A stretch of 64,000 bases of DNA, from NCBI GenBank assembly GCA_903875225.1, contig CAIQVJ010000048.1, positions 62,001 through 126,000 on the forward strand, in the 5' to 3' direction. The DNA comes from an uncultured Pseudomonadota bacterium. GTDB lineage: Bacteria > Myxococcota_A > UBA796 > SXON01. The position numbers were made by a program, and so were the translations under genes. This document shows, one piece after another, positions 7,455-15,474 of this stretch (the stretch's first letter is position 1; each line of letters begins with the position of its first letter). A model generated the notes under the pieces. It was not told where the DNA came from. It made no database searches and saw only the letters and a list, made by a program, of their open reading frames with translations.

Positions 7455-8672
7455 CTACAAGTAGTAGTTCACGTCCGCGTTCACCGCGCCTTCGTACAGG
7501 CTCCAGTAGTCGTGCAGGTAGGGCACGTTCGCGCCGACGCCCACCACGACCTTGCCGCTGCCGTCGTCCTTCATCTTCTTTGCGGTGGGCACGAACCGCA
7601 GACCGAAGCTGACCGTGTTGAAGTCGAACAAGGCATCGGGCAGCTTGCGGAAGTTCACGGCCGTCTCGGCGAAGGCGTAGACGGTCTCGTTCGCGCGGAG
7701 CTCTGCCGAGAGCCCGCCCGTGTAGCGCAGGTTGATCGGCGAGTGGAACTCGGGGATCGCCGAGAACTGCAGCGAGAGGTCCAGGCCGCGGAGGACGTTG
7801 ATCCGCTGCCCGACGCCGATGGTGGGAGCGACCGTGGGGTAGAGGTTCGCGGGCTTGGTGTCGAGCCCGAGATCGAGGCCGGCCGTGAGCATCGTGTTCG
7901 TACGCGCGGACTTGATCAGCGCGTACTTCGCGCCGGCCGTGATCTCCCATCCGCCGAGGCCGTGGCCGACTCCAGCGTGTGCGGAGAGCTGGCGGAGGAT
8001 CTGGTATTCGAAGTCGCCATGCAGACCGAACCAGTTCGGGATGCCGAGCTCGAACCCCGCAGAGATCTTGGTCTTCGGGTCGAGGCCCATCAGGTGCCAG
8101 CCGTTGGCGAAGTTGATCTCCCGGTCCTTGCCGTCGATGCCGTGAGCATCCCCCGAGGTGGGGATGCGCTCGCCGAACATCTCGTTCGAGAGCTCGTCCA
8201 TGCGGGCCTCGATCCGGTCCCGGAACAGGGACTTCGGGTACTTCTGGAGGTACGCCTCCCACTTGATCTGCTCCTCGTCCGCGTTGAGCTCGCTCACCTT
8301 CTTCTGGAAGTCGCGGTAGATCTGCGCAGTGTCCTCGCCCTCCTCGCGCGGCTTCACGGTCTCCTGCTCGCCTTCGTCGTTGAACTGCAGGTCGTCGCCC
8401 GAGTTGTCGTCCGAGAAGTTGTCGTCGTCCTTCTTGTCGGGATCACTGTCGTCCGTCTTGTCGGCCTCGTCGAGCCGCTTGGGATCCGGCGTGTCCTCCT
8501 CGCTCCCCTCCTCCTTGAACTCGTCCGGCGAGGGGGTCTTGTCCTCGTCGCTCGTGTCGTCCTTGTCCTTCTTGTCCTTGGCCCAGGTGGTCGTAGGGGC
8601 GAGCACCACGCTCGCGAGGCAGAGCGCGAGGCCGAGACGGCTGACGAGGGAAGGGGCAAGGCAAGCGCGCAT
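7455..8672 (-). CDS. Outer-membrane beta-barrel protein with acidic N-terminal segment
   Basis: The track ORF runs to 9266, but the real start is ATG 8672: from here the protein has a clean signal peptide (MRACLAPSL, hydrophobic core, cut after TWA), while sequence upstream is antisense to the next gene. Of the 405 residues, ~28-120 are very rich in Asp, Glu and Lys (KDKDDTSDEDKTPSPDEF), which suggests a flexible, calcium- or peptidoglycan-contacting segment. The C-terminal ~230 residues alternate hydrophobic and polar residues and end in an aromatic-rich strand (VNADVNYYL), as beta-barrels do. No family name is recognised. It ends 33 bp before the ubiquitin-like/RING-like gene and may share its transcript. 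Confidence 0.7.
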   Translation of the reverse strand: MRACLAPSLVSRLGLALCLASVVLAPTTTWAKDKKDKDDTSDEDKTPSPDEFKEEGSEEDTPDPKRLDEADKTDDSDPDKKDDDNFSDDNSGDDLQFNDEGEQETVKPREEGEDTAQIYRDFQKKVSELNADEEQIKWEAYLQKYPKSLFRDRIEARMDELSNEMFGERIPTSGDAHGIDGKDREINFANGWHLMGLDPKTKISAGFELGIPNWFGLHGDFEYQILRQLSAHAGVGHGLGGWEITAGAKYALIKSARTNTMLTAGLDLGLDTKPANLYPTVAPTIGVGQRINVLRGLDLSLQFSAIPEFHSPINLRYTGGLSAELRANETVYAFAETAVNFRKLPDALFDFNTVSFGLRFVPTAKKMKDDGSGKVVVGVGANVPYLHDYWSLYEGAVNADVNYYL

Positions 8673-8715
8673 TCGAGGGGCTCCGGGTGCGGGCGGAGGA
8701 TAATACCGCAGCATC

Positions 8716-9351
8716 ATGTCTGCATCCGTCTGCCCGGGCCCAGCGCCGTCGTCCCCGCTGGTCGCCGAGGGTGAGCACCCGCATGCCGATGCCGCCGAAG
8801 AAGTGCGCGCATGGCTGGTTACGGCGCGGGGCGGGGCACCGTTCCTCTCGGCCGGCGACGGGCAACGACTCGCCGACTGGCTCGAAGCTGGCGTGCCGGT
8901 GCGCGATCTTTTGCGGGCCATTGACGAAACGAGCGCGCGGCGGCGCGCAAAGCGGTTGCGCCAGGCGTTCAGCCTGCGCACGATCGAGCCCGCGCTTAAG
9001 CGGCCGGGCGCCGGGTCGCTGCGGCGGTCGCAAGCGATCCCGTCCCCGGATGCCGTCCCCTGGCCGGATGCCCGGCCGCTCGTCGCCGAACTGGCGGCGC
9101 TCGTGGCCCGGGACGGGCCGGGTGACAGCGCGTACCTCCAGGTGTCTCGGCGCGTGCGGGAGTTCTTCGATCGGGTGTGGGCGGAGCTGGCGCCGTTCCA
9201 TTCCGTCCTGCGCGCTGCGGCGTTGGAGGACCTGGGCGCCATCGCCGACGAACTGGACGACGACACCCGCGCCGCGTTGTGCGAGGAATACGCGCGGGAG
9301 CGCGTGCGCAGCCACTACCCCGAGCTCCGGTCTGGAGGCCTGCTTGGTTGA
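8716..9351 (+). CDS. Hypothetical helical protein upstream of a DnaC-like ATPase
   Basis: The 211-residue Ala/Arg-rich protein is not recognised. It looks mostly helical and has no signal peptide or membrane segment. Its first half contains a short motif series (WLVTARGGAPFLSAGD then ADWLEAGVPVRDLLRAID) that resembles a small helical or HTH-like fold. The following gene begins inside its last codons and has its own strong ribosome-binding site there, so the two products are probably made together. By analogy with replication-initiation gene pairs it could be a partner of the ATPase, but this rests on position only. Confidence 0.6.
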   Translation: MSASVCPGPAPSSPLVAEGEHPHADAAEEVRAWLVTARGGAPFLSAGDGQRLADWLEAGVPVRDLLRAIDETSARRRAKRLRQAFSLRTIEPALKRPGAGSLRRSQAIPSPDAVPWPDARPLVAELAALVARDGPGDSAYLQVSRRVREFFDRVWAELAPFHSVLRAAALEDLGAIADELDDDTRAALCEEYARERVRSHYPELRSGGLLG

Positions 9352-10159
9352 TCGCGCGAGCTACCTGGAGGACTGGCGCCACGGCTACGAGGTGGTGGCA
9401 GACAGCGGGATCGCCCGCGCCATCGTGCGGGACCGGGAGCCATGTGCACGCTGCGCGGGGACCGGCCGGGTGGAGGTGACGGGCGCGGATGGCTCGATCC
9501 GGATCGGCCGCTGCCGATGCCAGAAGGTCGTCGTGGCGTGCGCGCTCTGGAACGCGGCGGAGGTGCCCGCACGCCACGCGCACTGCACGCTCGACACCTT
9601 CAAGTCCGAGCTACCCGGGGCCTCCCCGGGGCTCACGCTCGCCCGGCACTGGCTCAAGGCGTACGACCCGAAGAAGGAGACGCGGGGCCTCGTGCTCGAG
9701 GGCGAGCCCGGGCGCGGAAAGACCCACCTGCTCTGCGGGATCCTGCGCGAGCTCGTGTTCCGCCACCACGTCGAGGTGCGGTTCGTGGAGTTCTCCCACC
9801 TGCTCTCCACCATGAAGGAGTCGTTCGACAAGCGAGGCGGCGACCCGGTGCGGCTCACCCTGCTCGCACGGGTGCCCATCCTCGCGATCGACGAGCTCGG
9901 AAAGGGGCGAAAGACGGACTGGGAGCTCCAGATCATCGACGAGATCGTGTCCCGCTCCTACAACCAGCGGAACGTGCTCCTCGGCACGACGAACTTCCCA
10001 CCGGCTCCGAGCAAGCCTACCGGCACCCTGGCCCAACCCGGTGTCGAGTCCCTCGAGGATCGCCTGGGCGAGCGCGTGTTCAGCCGCCTGCGCGAGATGG
10101 TGACGTTCGCGCCGGTGAAGGGCGAGGACTTCCGGGCCGTGCGGCGGGCCCCCCGCTGA
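9344..10159 (+). CDS. DnaC/IstB-like ATP-binding protein with N-terminal zinc motif
   Basis: The track ORF starts far upstream in the other reading frame of the previous gene. The better start is TTG 9344, preceded by GGAGG five bases away; it gives 271 aa. The N-terminal part has a CARCAGTGR motif followed by RCRCQ, a likely zinc-binding knuckle as in DnaC/DnaI-type loaders. Walker A is GEPGRGKTH (residues ~122-130), Walker B is VPILAIDELGKG (~180), and an arginine-containing segment (ERVFSRLREM) lies near the end. The family loads replicative helicases or assists IS21-type transposases. No IstA transposase is adjacent, so a chromosomal helicase-loader role is more likely. It ends directly against the convergent gene. 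Confidence 0.78.
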   Translation: MVDRASYLEDWRHGYEVVADSGIARAIVRDREPCARCAGTGRVEVTGADGSIRIGRCRCQKVVVACALWNAAEVPARHAHCTLDTFKSELPGASPGLTLARHWLKAYDPKKETRGLVLEGEPGRGKTHLLCGILRELVFRHHVEVRFVEFSHLLSTMKESFDKRGGDPVRLTLLARVPILAIDELGKGRKTDWELQIIDEIVSRSYNQRNVLLGTTNFPPAPSKPTGTLAQPGVESLEDRLGERVFSRLREMVTFAPVKGEDFRAVRRAPR

Positions 10160-10654
10160 TCAGGGGGTGACGGCGGGCGGCACCGACGGCATGGCCGCGG
10201 CCGGTTCGGCGGGCGCAGGACCTGCCTTCACGGGGGCGCCGACCGTCCACGGCCTGTCCGCGCCCAACGGCGAGAGCGCGGAGTCGACCAGCCAGTTGAA
10301 GCCGACCTCCTGCCAGTGCTGCACGTAGTCGACGGTCGAGTACCGGTTCAGGGTCATGTCGATGACCTCGAGCCGCACGAGGACCACTGCGGGCCTGGGC
10401 GCGCCGTCCTTCGGATCCGCTCCGAGCTCGGCCTGGATCACCGTGACGCCCGTCAGCTTCGCCGACCCGGTGTCGAGCATCTGGGTGAGCAGCACCCTCT
10501 GCTCGATGTCCGCCAGAAAGGGAGAGGCCTTGCCCGCATCGGCCCACCGCACGCCCTCCCAGTAGGTCGTGGCGGACTCGCCGAGGGCCCTCGCCTGCCG
10601 GGACTCGGTTCCGTGCCCGCCGGCCAGCGCCACCGAGAGCGCGAGCAGCGCCAT
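10160..10654 (-). CDS. Hypothetical secreted protein
   Basis: The 164-residue protein starts at ATG 10654, which shares one base with the upstream stop (TGATG). It has a short N-terminal hydrophobic segment (MALLALSVALAGG) acting as a signal sequence. The body contains VEVIDMTLNRYSTVDYVQHW-like strands and a Pro/Ala-rich tail (PAPAEPAAAMPSVPPA). The track ORF extending to 11083 is a shadow of the preceding gene. I do not recognise the family. Its tight coupling to the barrel-like gene upstream suggests both act in the periplasm or envelope. Confidence 0.6.
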   Translation of the reverse strand: MALLALSVALAGGHGTESRQARALGESATTYWEGVRWADAGKASPFLADIEQRVLLTQMLDTGSAKLTGVTVIQAELGADPKDGAPRPAVVLVRLEVIDMTLNRYSTVDYVQHWQEVGFNWLVDSALSPLGADRPWTVGAPVKAGPAPAEPAAAMPSVPPAVTP

Positions 10655-11364
10655 CAGAACCGCCCCTGCGCCGAGAGCATCGCGTGGTAGCCCACTCCGA
10701 AGGCGCTCGGGTTGGTCTGGCTGATGAGCGTGACGCCCTGCACGAACCCGATCCCGAGATTGGGCGTGACGTCGTACAGCATGCCCGGCCCGGTACGCAG
10801 CCCCAGATCGGCATGGGATCCGTACAGGATCACCTGGGTGCTCGTGAACGGCTTCGCGCGGCTCTTCGGCGCCAGATAGTACCGCACACCGGCAGCAAGC
10901 TGGAAGTTCAGGCTCCCGTCGGTGGGGCCGAGCGGGGACTCGATCACGGTGAGCTCGGGCTCGAAGGCTCCGCCGAAATTGTGGGTGAAGGTGGTCTCCA
11001 CGAGCGGGCCGAACTGGGCGCCCGAGTTGGGGCCCGACACCATGATCGCGATCTCCACCCCCGCGTTCACGCTCACCCCCCACTGCCCCGGGTGGGGGTA
11101 GCCGGTCTGGAGCTCCCGGGTGACCGACATGACCTGCTCTTTCGGGACCGCGACCTCGGACTTGTCAGCCAGCCGGATGCGGTAGAGGTCCCCCTTCTGG
11201 ATGATCTTGCCGCGCCAGCGAGACCCGTCCCGCGTGGTGAGCACGTCCTCGTAGCGGAGCTGGGTGCGCTTGGAGAGCTGGTTTCCCGCCGAGGCGTGGG
11301 CCGGTGGGGCAGACGCTGCCAGGGCGAGGACCACGAGGATCAACGGAAGGTGTAGCGAACGCAT
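10654..11364 (-). CDS. Secreted protein with Sm/SH3-like N-domain and beta-barrel C-domain
   Basis: A signal peptide is clear (MRSLHLPLILVVLALAASA, cut near AHA). Residues ~38-85 read as a small beta domain of the kind often found in myxobacterial envelope proteins: SRWRGKIIQKGDLYRIRLAD, then EVAVPKEQVMSV. The remaining ~150 residues alternate like outer-membrane strands, with several Gly/aromatic turns, and the protein ends in phenylalanine (AQGRF), as many barrels do. It is 236 aa, first in a two-gene operon with the preceding entry. The function is unknown; a transport or structural role in the outer membrane is inferred. Confidence 0.62.
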   Translation of the reverse strand: MRSLHLPLILVVLALAASAPPAHASAGNQLSKRTQLRYEDVLTTRDGSRWRGKIIQKGDLYRIRLADKSEVAVPKEQVMSVTRELQTGYPHPGQWGVSVNAGVEIAIMVSGPNSGAQFGPLVETTFTHNFGGAFEPELTVIESPLGPTDGSLNFQLAAGVRYYLAPKSRAKPFTSTQVILYGSHADLGLRTGPGMLYDVTPNLGIGFVQGVTLISQTNPSAFGVGYHAMLSAQGRF

Positions 11365-11397
11365 CGAGCCCCGCTATCCCGCCGGTCGGGAGGCGCC

Positions 11398-13089
11398 CTA
11401 CAGGCCGCGCGCCCACAGCGCCTTCGCGCCGCGCTCGATCGGCCATGTTCCCACGAACAGGCACAGCGCCACCACCAGGCCCGCGATCAGGGCCGAGACG
11501 CCGTAGTGTTCGAGGTACCCCGCATAGAACCCGAGCACCTCGAGGGTGAGGACGACGAAGTCGAGCGTGAGCGCCAGCACCATGAAGAACACGGCCGCCG
11601 GGCCGGTCGCGGCTCGCGCAGCGGTGTCCGCGCGGAAGTCCGGCCAGAATGCGCCGAGCGAGACGGCGAGCCCGCTCATCGCGTAGGCGAGGAACACCAT
11701 GGTGACGGACTCGATCACGAGCAGCCAGCCGGGTGCCTCCAGCATCAGGCCGCTGCCCACGGTGACCACCTGCCCGACGAGCACCATCGGGACGAACCCC
11801 AGCACCGACTTGGCGCGGAGCAGGGTGGCCGGGTTCACCGGCCCCGCGCGCACGATCCAGAACGCGCGCCCCTCGCGGGACACCGCGGCAAAGTTGAACC
11901 GCGCCGCGACCGCCGCCATCACGAACCCCCCCATGCCGAGGTTCAGGAAGCTCATCGCCTGCTTCATCACCACGAGCAACTGCCCCTGGAACGCCTGGAA
12001 CGGCAAAGCGTGGATGCTCACCAGGTACACGCCGCACACACCCATGAGCAGGAACACCTGGCTCCACTGGGCCGGATCCCGCACGAACACCCGGAGCTCC
12101 TTGGACAAGTGCGGCCGCCAGGTACGGGGCACGCACTGGGCCAGCGCGTCGAACACCGTCGACTTGTAGAACCGGGCCGACCGCGCCTCCTGCGAGCGGG
12201 ACCACCCGGTGTCGAACCCCCATGCCGTGGTCCACCGTGCGATCGCCGTGCTCGCAAGCAGGCCTGTGACCAGCAGCGCCGCCTCGCGCCAGGGAAACGG
12301 CGCATACAACATGGTGGAGGAGATGACCTCGCTGGCCCACCGCGGGGGGAACAGCACGGGCGCGGGAATGGTGAGTTGGGCGATGTAGGCGGCTGCATTC
12401 TCGAACTCCTGGGCGTTCACCAGCCGCTCGGGCCGGAGCGAGCGCAGGAGCACAAAAAGCGCAGCCATCATCATCATGGCGAGCAGGACCATCAGCTCAC
12501 GCGTCCGACGCGCGGGGAACACGTTCACGAGGATCGTGGAGATCGTGATCCCGAGGTTCGTCGACAGCATCAACAGGCTGGGCACCGCGAAGGCCAGCGC
12601 CGCGTAGTACCCCGGGCCCGCCTGGCTACGCAGTCCGTAGGCCAGGAAGACCGGTACGCCGAACAGCGCCATCATCCAGCTCGACTGCGTGAGCGTGTCC
12701 AGGAAGCGCGCGTAGTGGAACGTGCGTCGGCTCACGGGGAGCGACAGCACCAGCTCCAGGTCGTCCGACAGGTAGAAGGTCGACAGCGCGGTGATGATGT
12801 TGGAGAACGTGAGCATCACGAACAGGCTGGCGAGCAGCATGTCCATCAGTTTTCGGGCGAGAAACGGGCCGAACCCCTCGATGTCCAGGAACTTCCCGAC
12901 CAGGAAGTACACGCTCCCGAAGATCCCGAGCCAGAACAGGAACCCGATGGCGCCGAGCCCGACGTAGAGCCCGCGCTGCTCACCCCGCAAGAGCAGGTTC
13001 CGGAACCCCTGTGCGCGCGGCGAGAGCAGCAGCCTGAGTTGATGGACGGGGTTGGCGGACGGGACCGGAAGGTCACCCCCAGGCGCCAT
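11398..13089 (-). CDS. ABC-2-type transporter permease (putative ABC transporter permease subunit family)
   Basis: The 563-residue protein has about 12 hydrophobic helices. After a soluble N-terminus it has the paired membrane segments and the DDLELVLSLPVSRRTFHYARF loop typical of the large two-lobed ABC permeases of the PF16949-like group, in which L-x-S-L-P-V/I-S motifs recur. Such permeases need a separate ATPase; none is next to it here. Its ATG follows the stop of the MCE-domain gene with no gap (TGAATG), so the two are co-transcribed and may work together at the envelope. The cargo is unknown. Confidence 0.75.
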   Translation of the reverse strand: MAPGGDLPVPSANPVHQLRLLLSPRAQGFRNLLLRGEQRGLYVGLGAIGFLFWLGIFGSVYFLVGKFLDIEGFGPFLARKLMDMLLASLFVMLTFSNIITALSTFYLSDDLELVLSLPVSRRTFHYARFLDTLTQSSWMMALFGVPVFLAYGLRSQAGPGYYAALAFAVPSLLMLSTNLGITISTILVNVFPARRTRELMVLLAMMMMAALFVLLRSLRPERLVNAQEFENAAAYIAQLTIPAPVLFPPRWASEVISSTMLYAPFPWREAALLVTGLLASTAIARWTTAWGFDTGWSRSQEARSARFYKSTVFDALAQCVPRTWRPHLSKELRVFVRDPAQWSQVFLLMGVCGVYLVSIHALPFQAFQGQLLVVMKQAMSFLNLGMGGFVMAAVAARFNFAAVSREGRAFWIVRAGPVNPATLLRAKSVLGFVPMVLVGQVVTVGSGLMLEAPGWLLVIESVTMVFLAYAMSGLAVSLGAFWPDFRADTAARAATGPAAVFFMVLALTLDFVVLTLEVLGFYAGYLEHYGVSALIAGLVVALCLFVGTWPIERGAKALWARGL

Positions 13090-14253
13090 TCAGCGACCGC
13101 CCGTGCCCGGGTCGTCCGTCGGGCCCTGCCAGTCGGACTCCTTCTTGCCCTTCGCGACAGTTGCACGAATGTACGCTTTCAACAGTGCGTTTCTCTGGGC
13201 ACCACCGAGCAGCACGCGCATGTCTTCGTAGAGCTGCGGATCCCGGACGAGCAGGCCCAGGGTGCCATCGCCCTCGTTGATGCCGTCGGTCACGCTGCGC
13301 ACGTTGGTGAGCGTGGCCTGCAACTCGTCCACGAGCTTGGCCTTGTCGGGATCGTAAAGCAGCGCGTGCGCCAGCGAATCGCCCGTCTTGATGTCGCCCA
13401 TCACGCCGTCGAGCCCGTCGGCCATGTCGCCGAGCTTGCGCATCAGCTTCTCGCCGTTCGGGGAGTAGACGAGCTCGTGGGCGAGCCCTTTTCCGGTGCG
13501 CATCTCGGTGGTGAGCGCGTGCACGTCGGTCACGATGCCGTCGACGTTGGCGAGGATGTCCTTGACCCGGTTCGCGGCCGACTGATCGTAGATCAGCACG
13601 TGGAGGAGGCCCTTCCCCTCTTTCGCCTCGGTCAACATCGCCTCGATGTGCGCCAGCGACTCGGAGACCCCCGCCTTCGATGCAGCTTCGTCGCTGCCGA
13701 GCATCAGGTCCAGCTTCTTGGAGATCGACGAAGCGTTCTCCACGATCTCGGTCGCCTTGCTGGCGTAGCTCAGGTAGTCGATGCTCTCGACCGAGGCGAT
13801 CGTCCCGTCGGCGGGCAGCATCTCCTTCTCCGGCGAACCCACCGAGAGCGAGATGTACATGTCGCCGAGCACGCCGATCTGGGAGATGCTGGCTGTCGAA
13901 TCCCCGCGCAGCCGTGGCTGGTACTCCTGCCGGATGGTCAGCTCGACCTCGATGTTCTTCGATCCCTGGTCCGATCCGAAATTCACCTTCGAGACCTCGC
14001 CGATGTCGATGCCCGCGAGTCGCACGACCGCGCCGGTCTTGAGCCCCTTCACATCCAGGAACGTGGTGTGGAGCTTGTATTCGTGGGCGAACATCTTGGA
14101 CGATCCGCCGAGGACGAACACCCCGAGACCGATCATGACCGCGAAGAGGAGGACGAAGAGTCCTACCTTGATTTCCTGCCAGAGGTTTCTTTCCACCCCG
14201 ACAACGTAGCCTGTTGGCGAGGCGAGGGGCTCCCCGAGGCGAGGCGGCGGCAT
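13090..14253 (-). CDS. MCE/MlaD-family lipid-transport substrate-binding protein
   Basis: After a single N-terminal membrane helix (EIKVGLFVLLFAVMIGLGVF) comes a MlaD/MCE domain: TTFLDVKGLKTGAVVRLAGIDIG, then VSKVNFG and ISQIGVLGDMYISLS (residues ~55-150). The C-terminal ~200 residues form long helices with repeated GKGLLHVLIYD-type motifs (EGKGLLH, GKGLAHEL, GDSLAHAL, DGTLGLL). These coiled repeats are seen in MCE proteins that build tunnels for lipids. The start is ATG 14253 (387 aa); GTG 14196 just before the helix is an alternative. MCE proteins carry phospholipids between membranes with an ABC transporter, and the permease immediately downstream may belong to that system, although it is not a classical MlaE. 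Confidence 0.82.
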   Translation of the reverse strand: MPPPRLGEPLASPTGYVVGVERNLWQEIKVGLFVLLFAVMIGLGVFVLGGSSKMFAHEYKLHTTFLDVKGLKTGAVVRLAGIDIGEVSKVNFGSDQGSKNIEVELTIRQEYQPRLRGDSTASISQIGVLGDMYISLSVGSPEKEMLPADGTIASVESIDYLSYASKATEIVENASSISKKLDLMLGSDEAASKAGVSESLAHIEAMLTEAKEGKGLLHVLIYDQSAANRVKDILANVDGIVTDVHALTTEMRTGKGLAHELVYSPNGEKLMRKLGDMADGLDGVMGDIKTGDSLAHALLYDPDKAKLVDELQATLTNVRSVTDGINEGDGTLGLLVRDPQLYEDMRVLLGGAQRNALLKAYIRATVAKGKKESDWQGPTDDPGTGGR

Positions 14254-14309
14254 CGCAAACCCGATAAGCCGCGTGCTCCCTACCCCCGCCCCCCTGCCCC
14301 GGCATCGAC

Positions 14310-15119
14310 ATGTCTCTCCTTCAGGCGTTGATCCTTGGTATTGTGGAGGGGGTGACCGAGTTCCTGCCGGTGAGCTCCACCGGACACCTGTTGCTGACGG
14401 AGCGCATGCTCGGCATCGATCGCACCGAGGCGGCCGACGCCTACGTGATCGCCATCCAGGCCGGGGCCATCGTGGCCGTGCTCGGGCTGTACCGCGAGCG
14501 GATGGTCCAGCTCCTCCGAGGCATCGCGGGGCGGGACGAGGCGGGACGACGCCTCCTTGTCCAGCTTGTGATTGCCTTTGTCCCGGCTGCCGTGCTCGGG
14601 CTGCTTTTCGAGAAGAAGATCGACGAGGTGCTGTTCGGTCTCTGGCCGGTCGTCGCGGCATGGGCGATCGGAGGGGGCGCAATCCTGCTTTTCCGTGGAC
14701 GCGGAGGGGCGCGCACGCTGATGGACGTGGACGTTCGCACCGCGCTCCTGATCGGGCTCGCACAGTGTCTTGCCTTGTGGCCGGGCACGTCCAGGAGCCT
14801 CGTCACCATCCTCGCGGCCCTGGCGCTCGGGCTCTCGATGCCCGCCGCCGTGGAATTCTCCTTCCTGCTCGGCCTCGAGACCCTCGGGGCAGCCACCGCC
14901 TACAAGACCCTGAAGCACGGGTCGGAGATGCTCCACGCATTCGGCCCCGCTCCGATCGCGCTGGGCTTCGTCGCGGCCGCGATCTCCGCGGCGATCTCGG
15001 TGAAGTGGCTGGTCGGCTGGCTGCAGTCGCACGGCATGGAGGTGTTCGCGGTCTGGCGACTCGTCCTCGCCGCCATCGTGGCCGGGTTGCTCGCGGGCGG
15101 GGTGTTGAGCGCAGTGTAG
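14310..15119 (+). CDS. uppP: Undecaprenyl-diphosphatase UppP (BacA)
   Basis: The 269-residue polytopic protein shows both family signatures: GIVEGVTEFLPVSSTGH at the N-terminus, with the catalytic Glu-rich stretch, and WPGTSRSLVTI in the second half. It removes a phosphate from undecaprenyl diphosphate at the outer face of the inner membrane, recycling the lipid carrier for peptidoglycan and other wall polymers; overexpression gives bacitracin resistance in other species. Its length matches the family. It stands alone, divergent from the MCE gene across only 56 bp, so its promoter must overlap that gene's leader. Confidence 0.95.
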   Translation: MSLLQALILGIVEGVTEFLPVSSTGHLLLTERMLGIDRTEAADAYVIAIQAGAIVAVLGLYRERMVQLLRGIAGRDEAGRRLLVQLVIAFVPAAVLGLLFEKKIDEVLFGLWPVVAAWAIGGGAILLFRGRGGARTLMDVDVRTALLIGLAQCLALWPGTSRSLVTILAALALGLSMPAAVEFSFLLGLETLGAATAYKTLKHGSEMLHAFGPAPIALGFVAAAISAAISVKWLVGWLQSHGMEVFAVWRLVLAAIVAGLLAGGVLSAV

Positions 15120-15171
15120 CCACGCAGGAGCGAGCGCGGCCGGCAACCGCCACGATGCGCTGCCAGCCTGC

Positions 15172-15474
15172 CTAGTTCGAGCAGACGTCCTCACACACCG
15201 AGAGATCCGGCGGGGTCTCGCAGTCCGCATCGTCCCACTCCGCGACGCACGCGTCGGCCACTCCCTGGCTGAAGTCCTCGCACAGCATGTCGGCGGTGCT
15301 GCCGCGCGCTGCGGCGGCAAGCTCGGTGCGGCAGTCCGCGGAGGTCTTGTACCCAGCCATCGTGAGCGTCCCGCAGCGCTCGTAGAAGCCGCACACCGCC
15401 TCGATGCGGGAGTCGGTGAAGTTCGAGACGGGGTCCCGCCCACAGCCGAGCGCGTACAGGAGCGCGAAGGTCAA
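15172..15474 (-). CDS. Small Cys-rich putative lipoprotein
   Basis: The track lists a longer ORF (15172..15855) that is a shadow of the acyl-CoA dehydrogenase. The coding part is better started at TTG 15474, whose TTGA overlaps the dehydrogenase stop. The 100-residue product begins MTFALLYALGCGRD, a short hydrophobic run ending in a lipobox-like cysteine. It then has eight more cysteines, including CGFYERCG and CETPPDLSVCEDVC, suggesting disulfides in an exported protein. Cys-rich proteins of this size and style are common in myxobacteria, but no function is known. It is co-oriented with, and overlaps, the dehydrogenase gene. Confidence 0.55.
   Translation of the reverse strand: MTFALLYALGCGRDPVSNFTDSRIEAVCGFYERCGTLTMAGYKTSADCRTELAAAARGSTADMLCEDFSQGVADACVAEWDDADCETPPDLSVCEDVCSN

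Noticed and set aside
9344-10159. IS21 IstB
   Set aside because: No istA gene, no terminal repeats; only the ATPase resembles IstB.
11506-14331. 941-aa plus-strand ORF
   Set aside because: It runs antisense through the permease and MCE genes; composition is His/Glu/Arg-rich noise.
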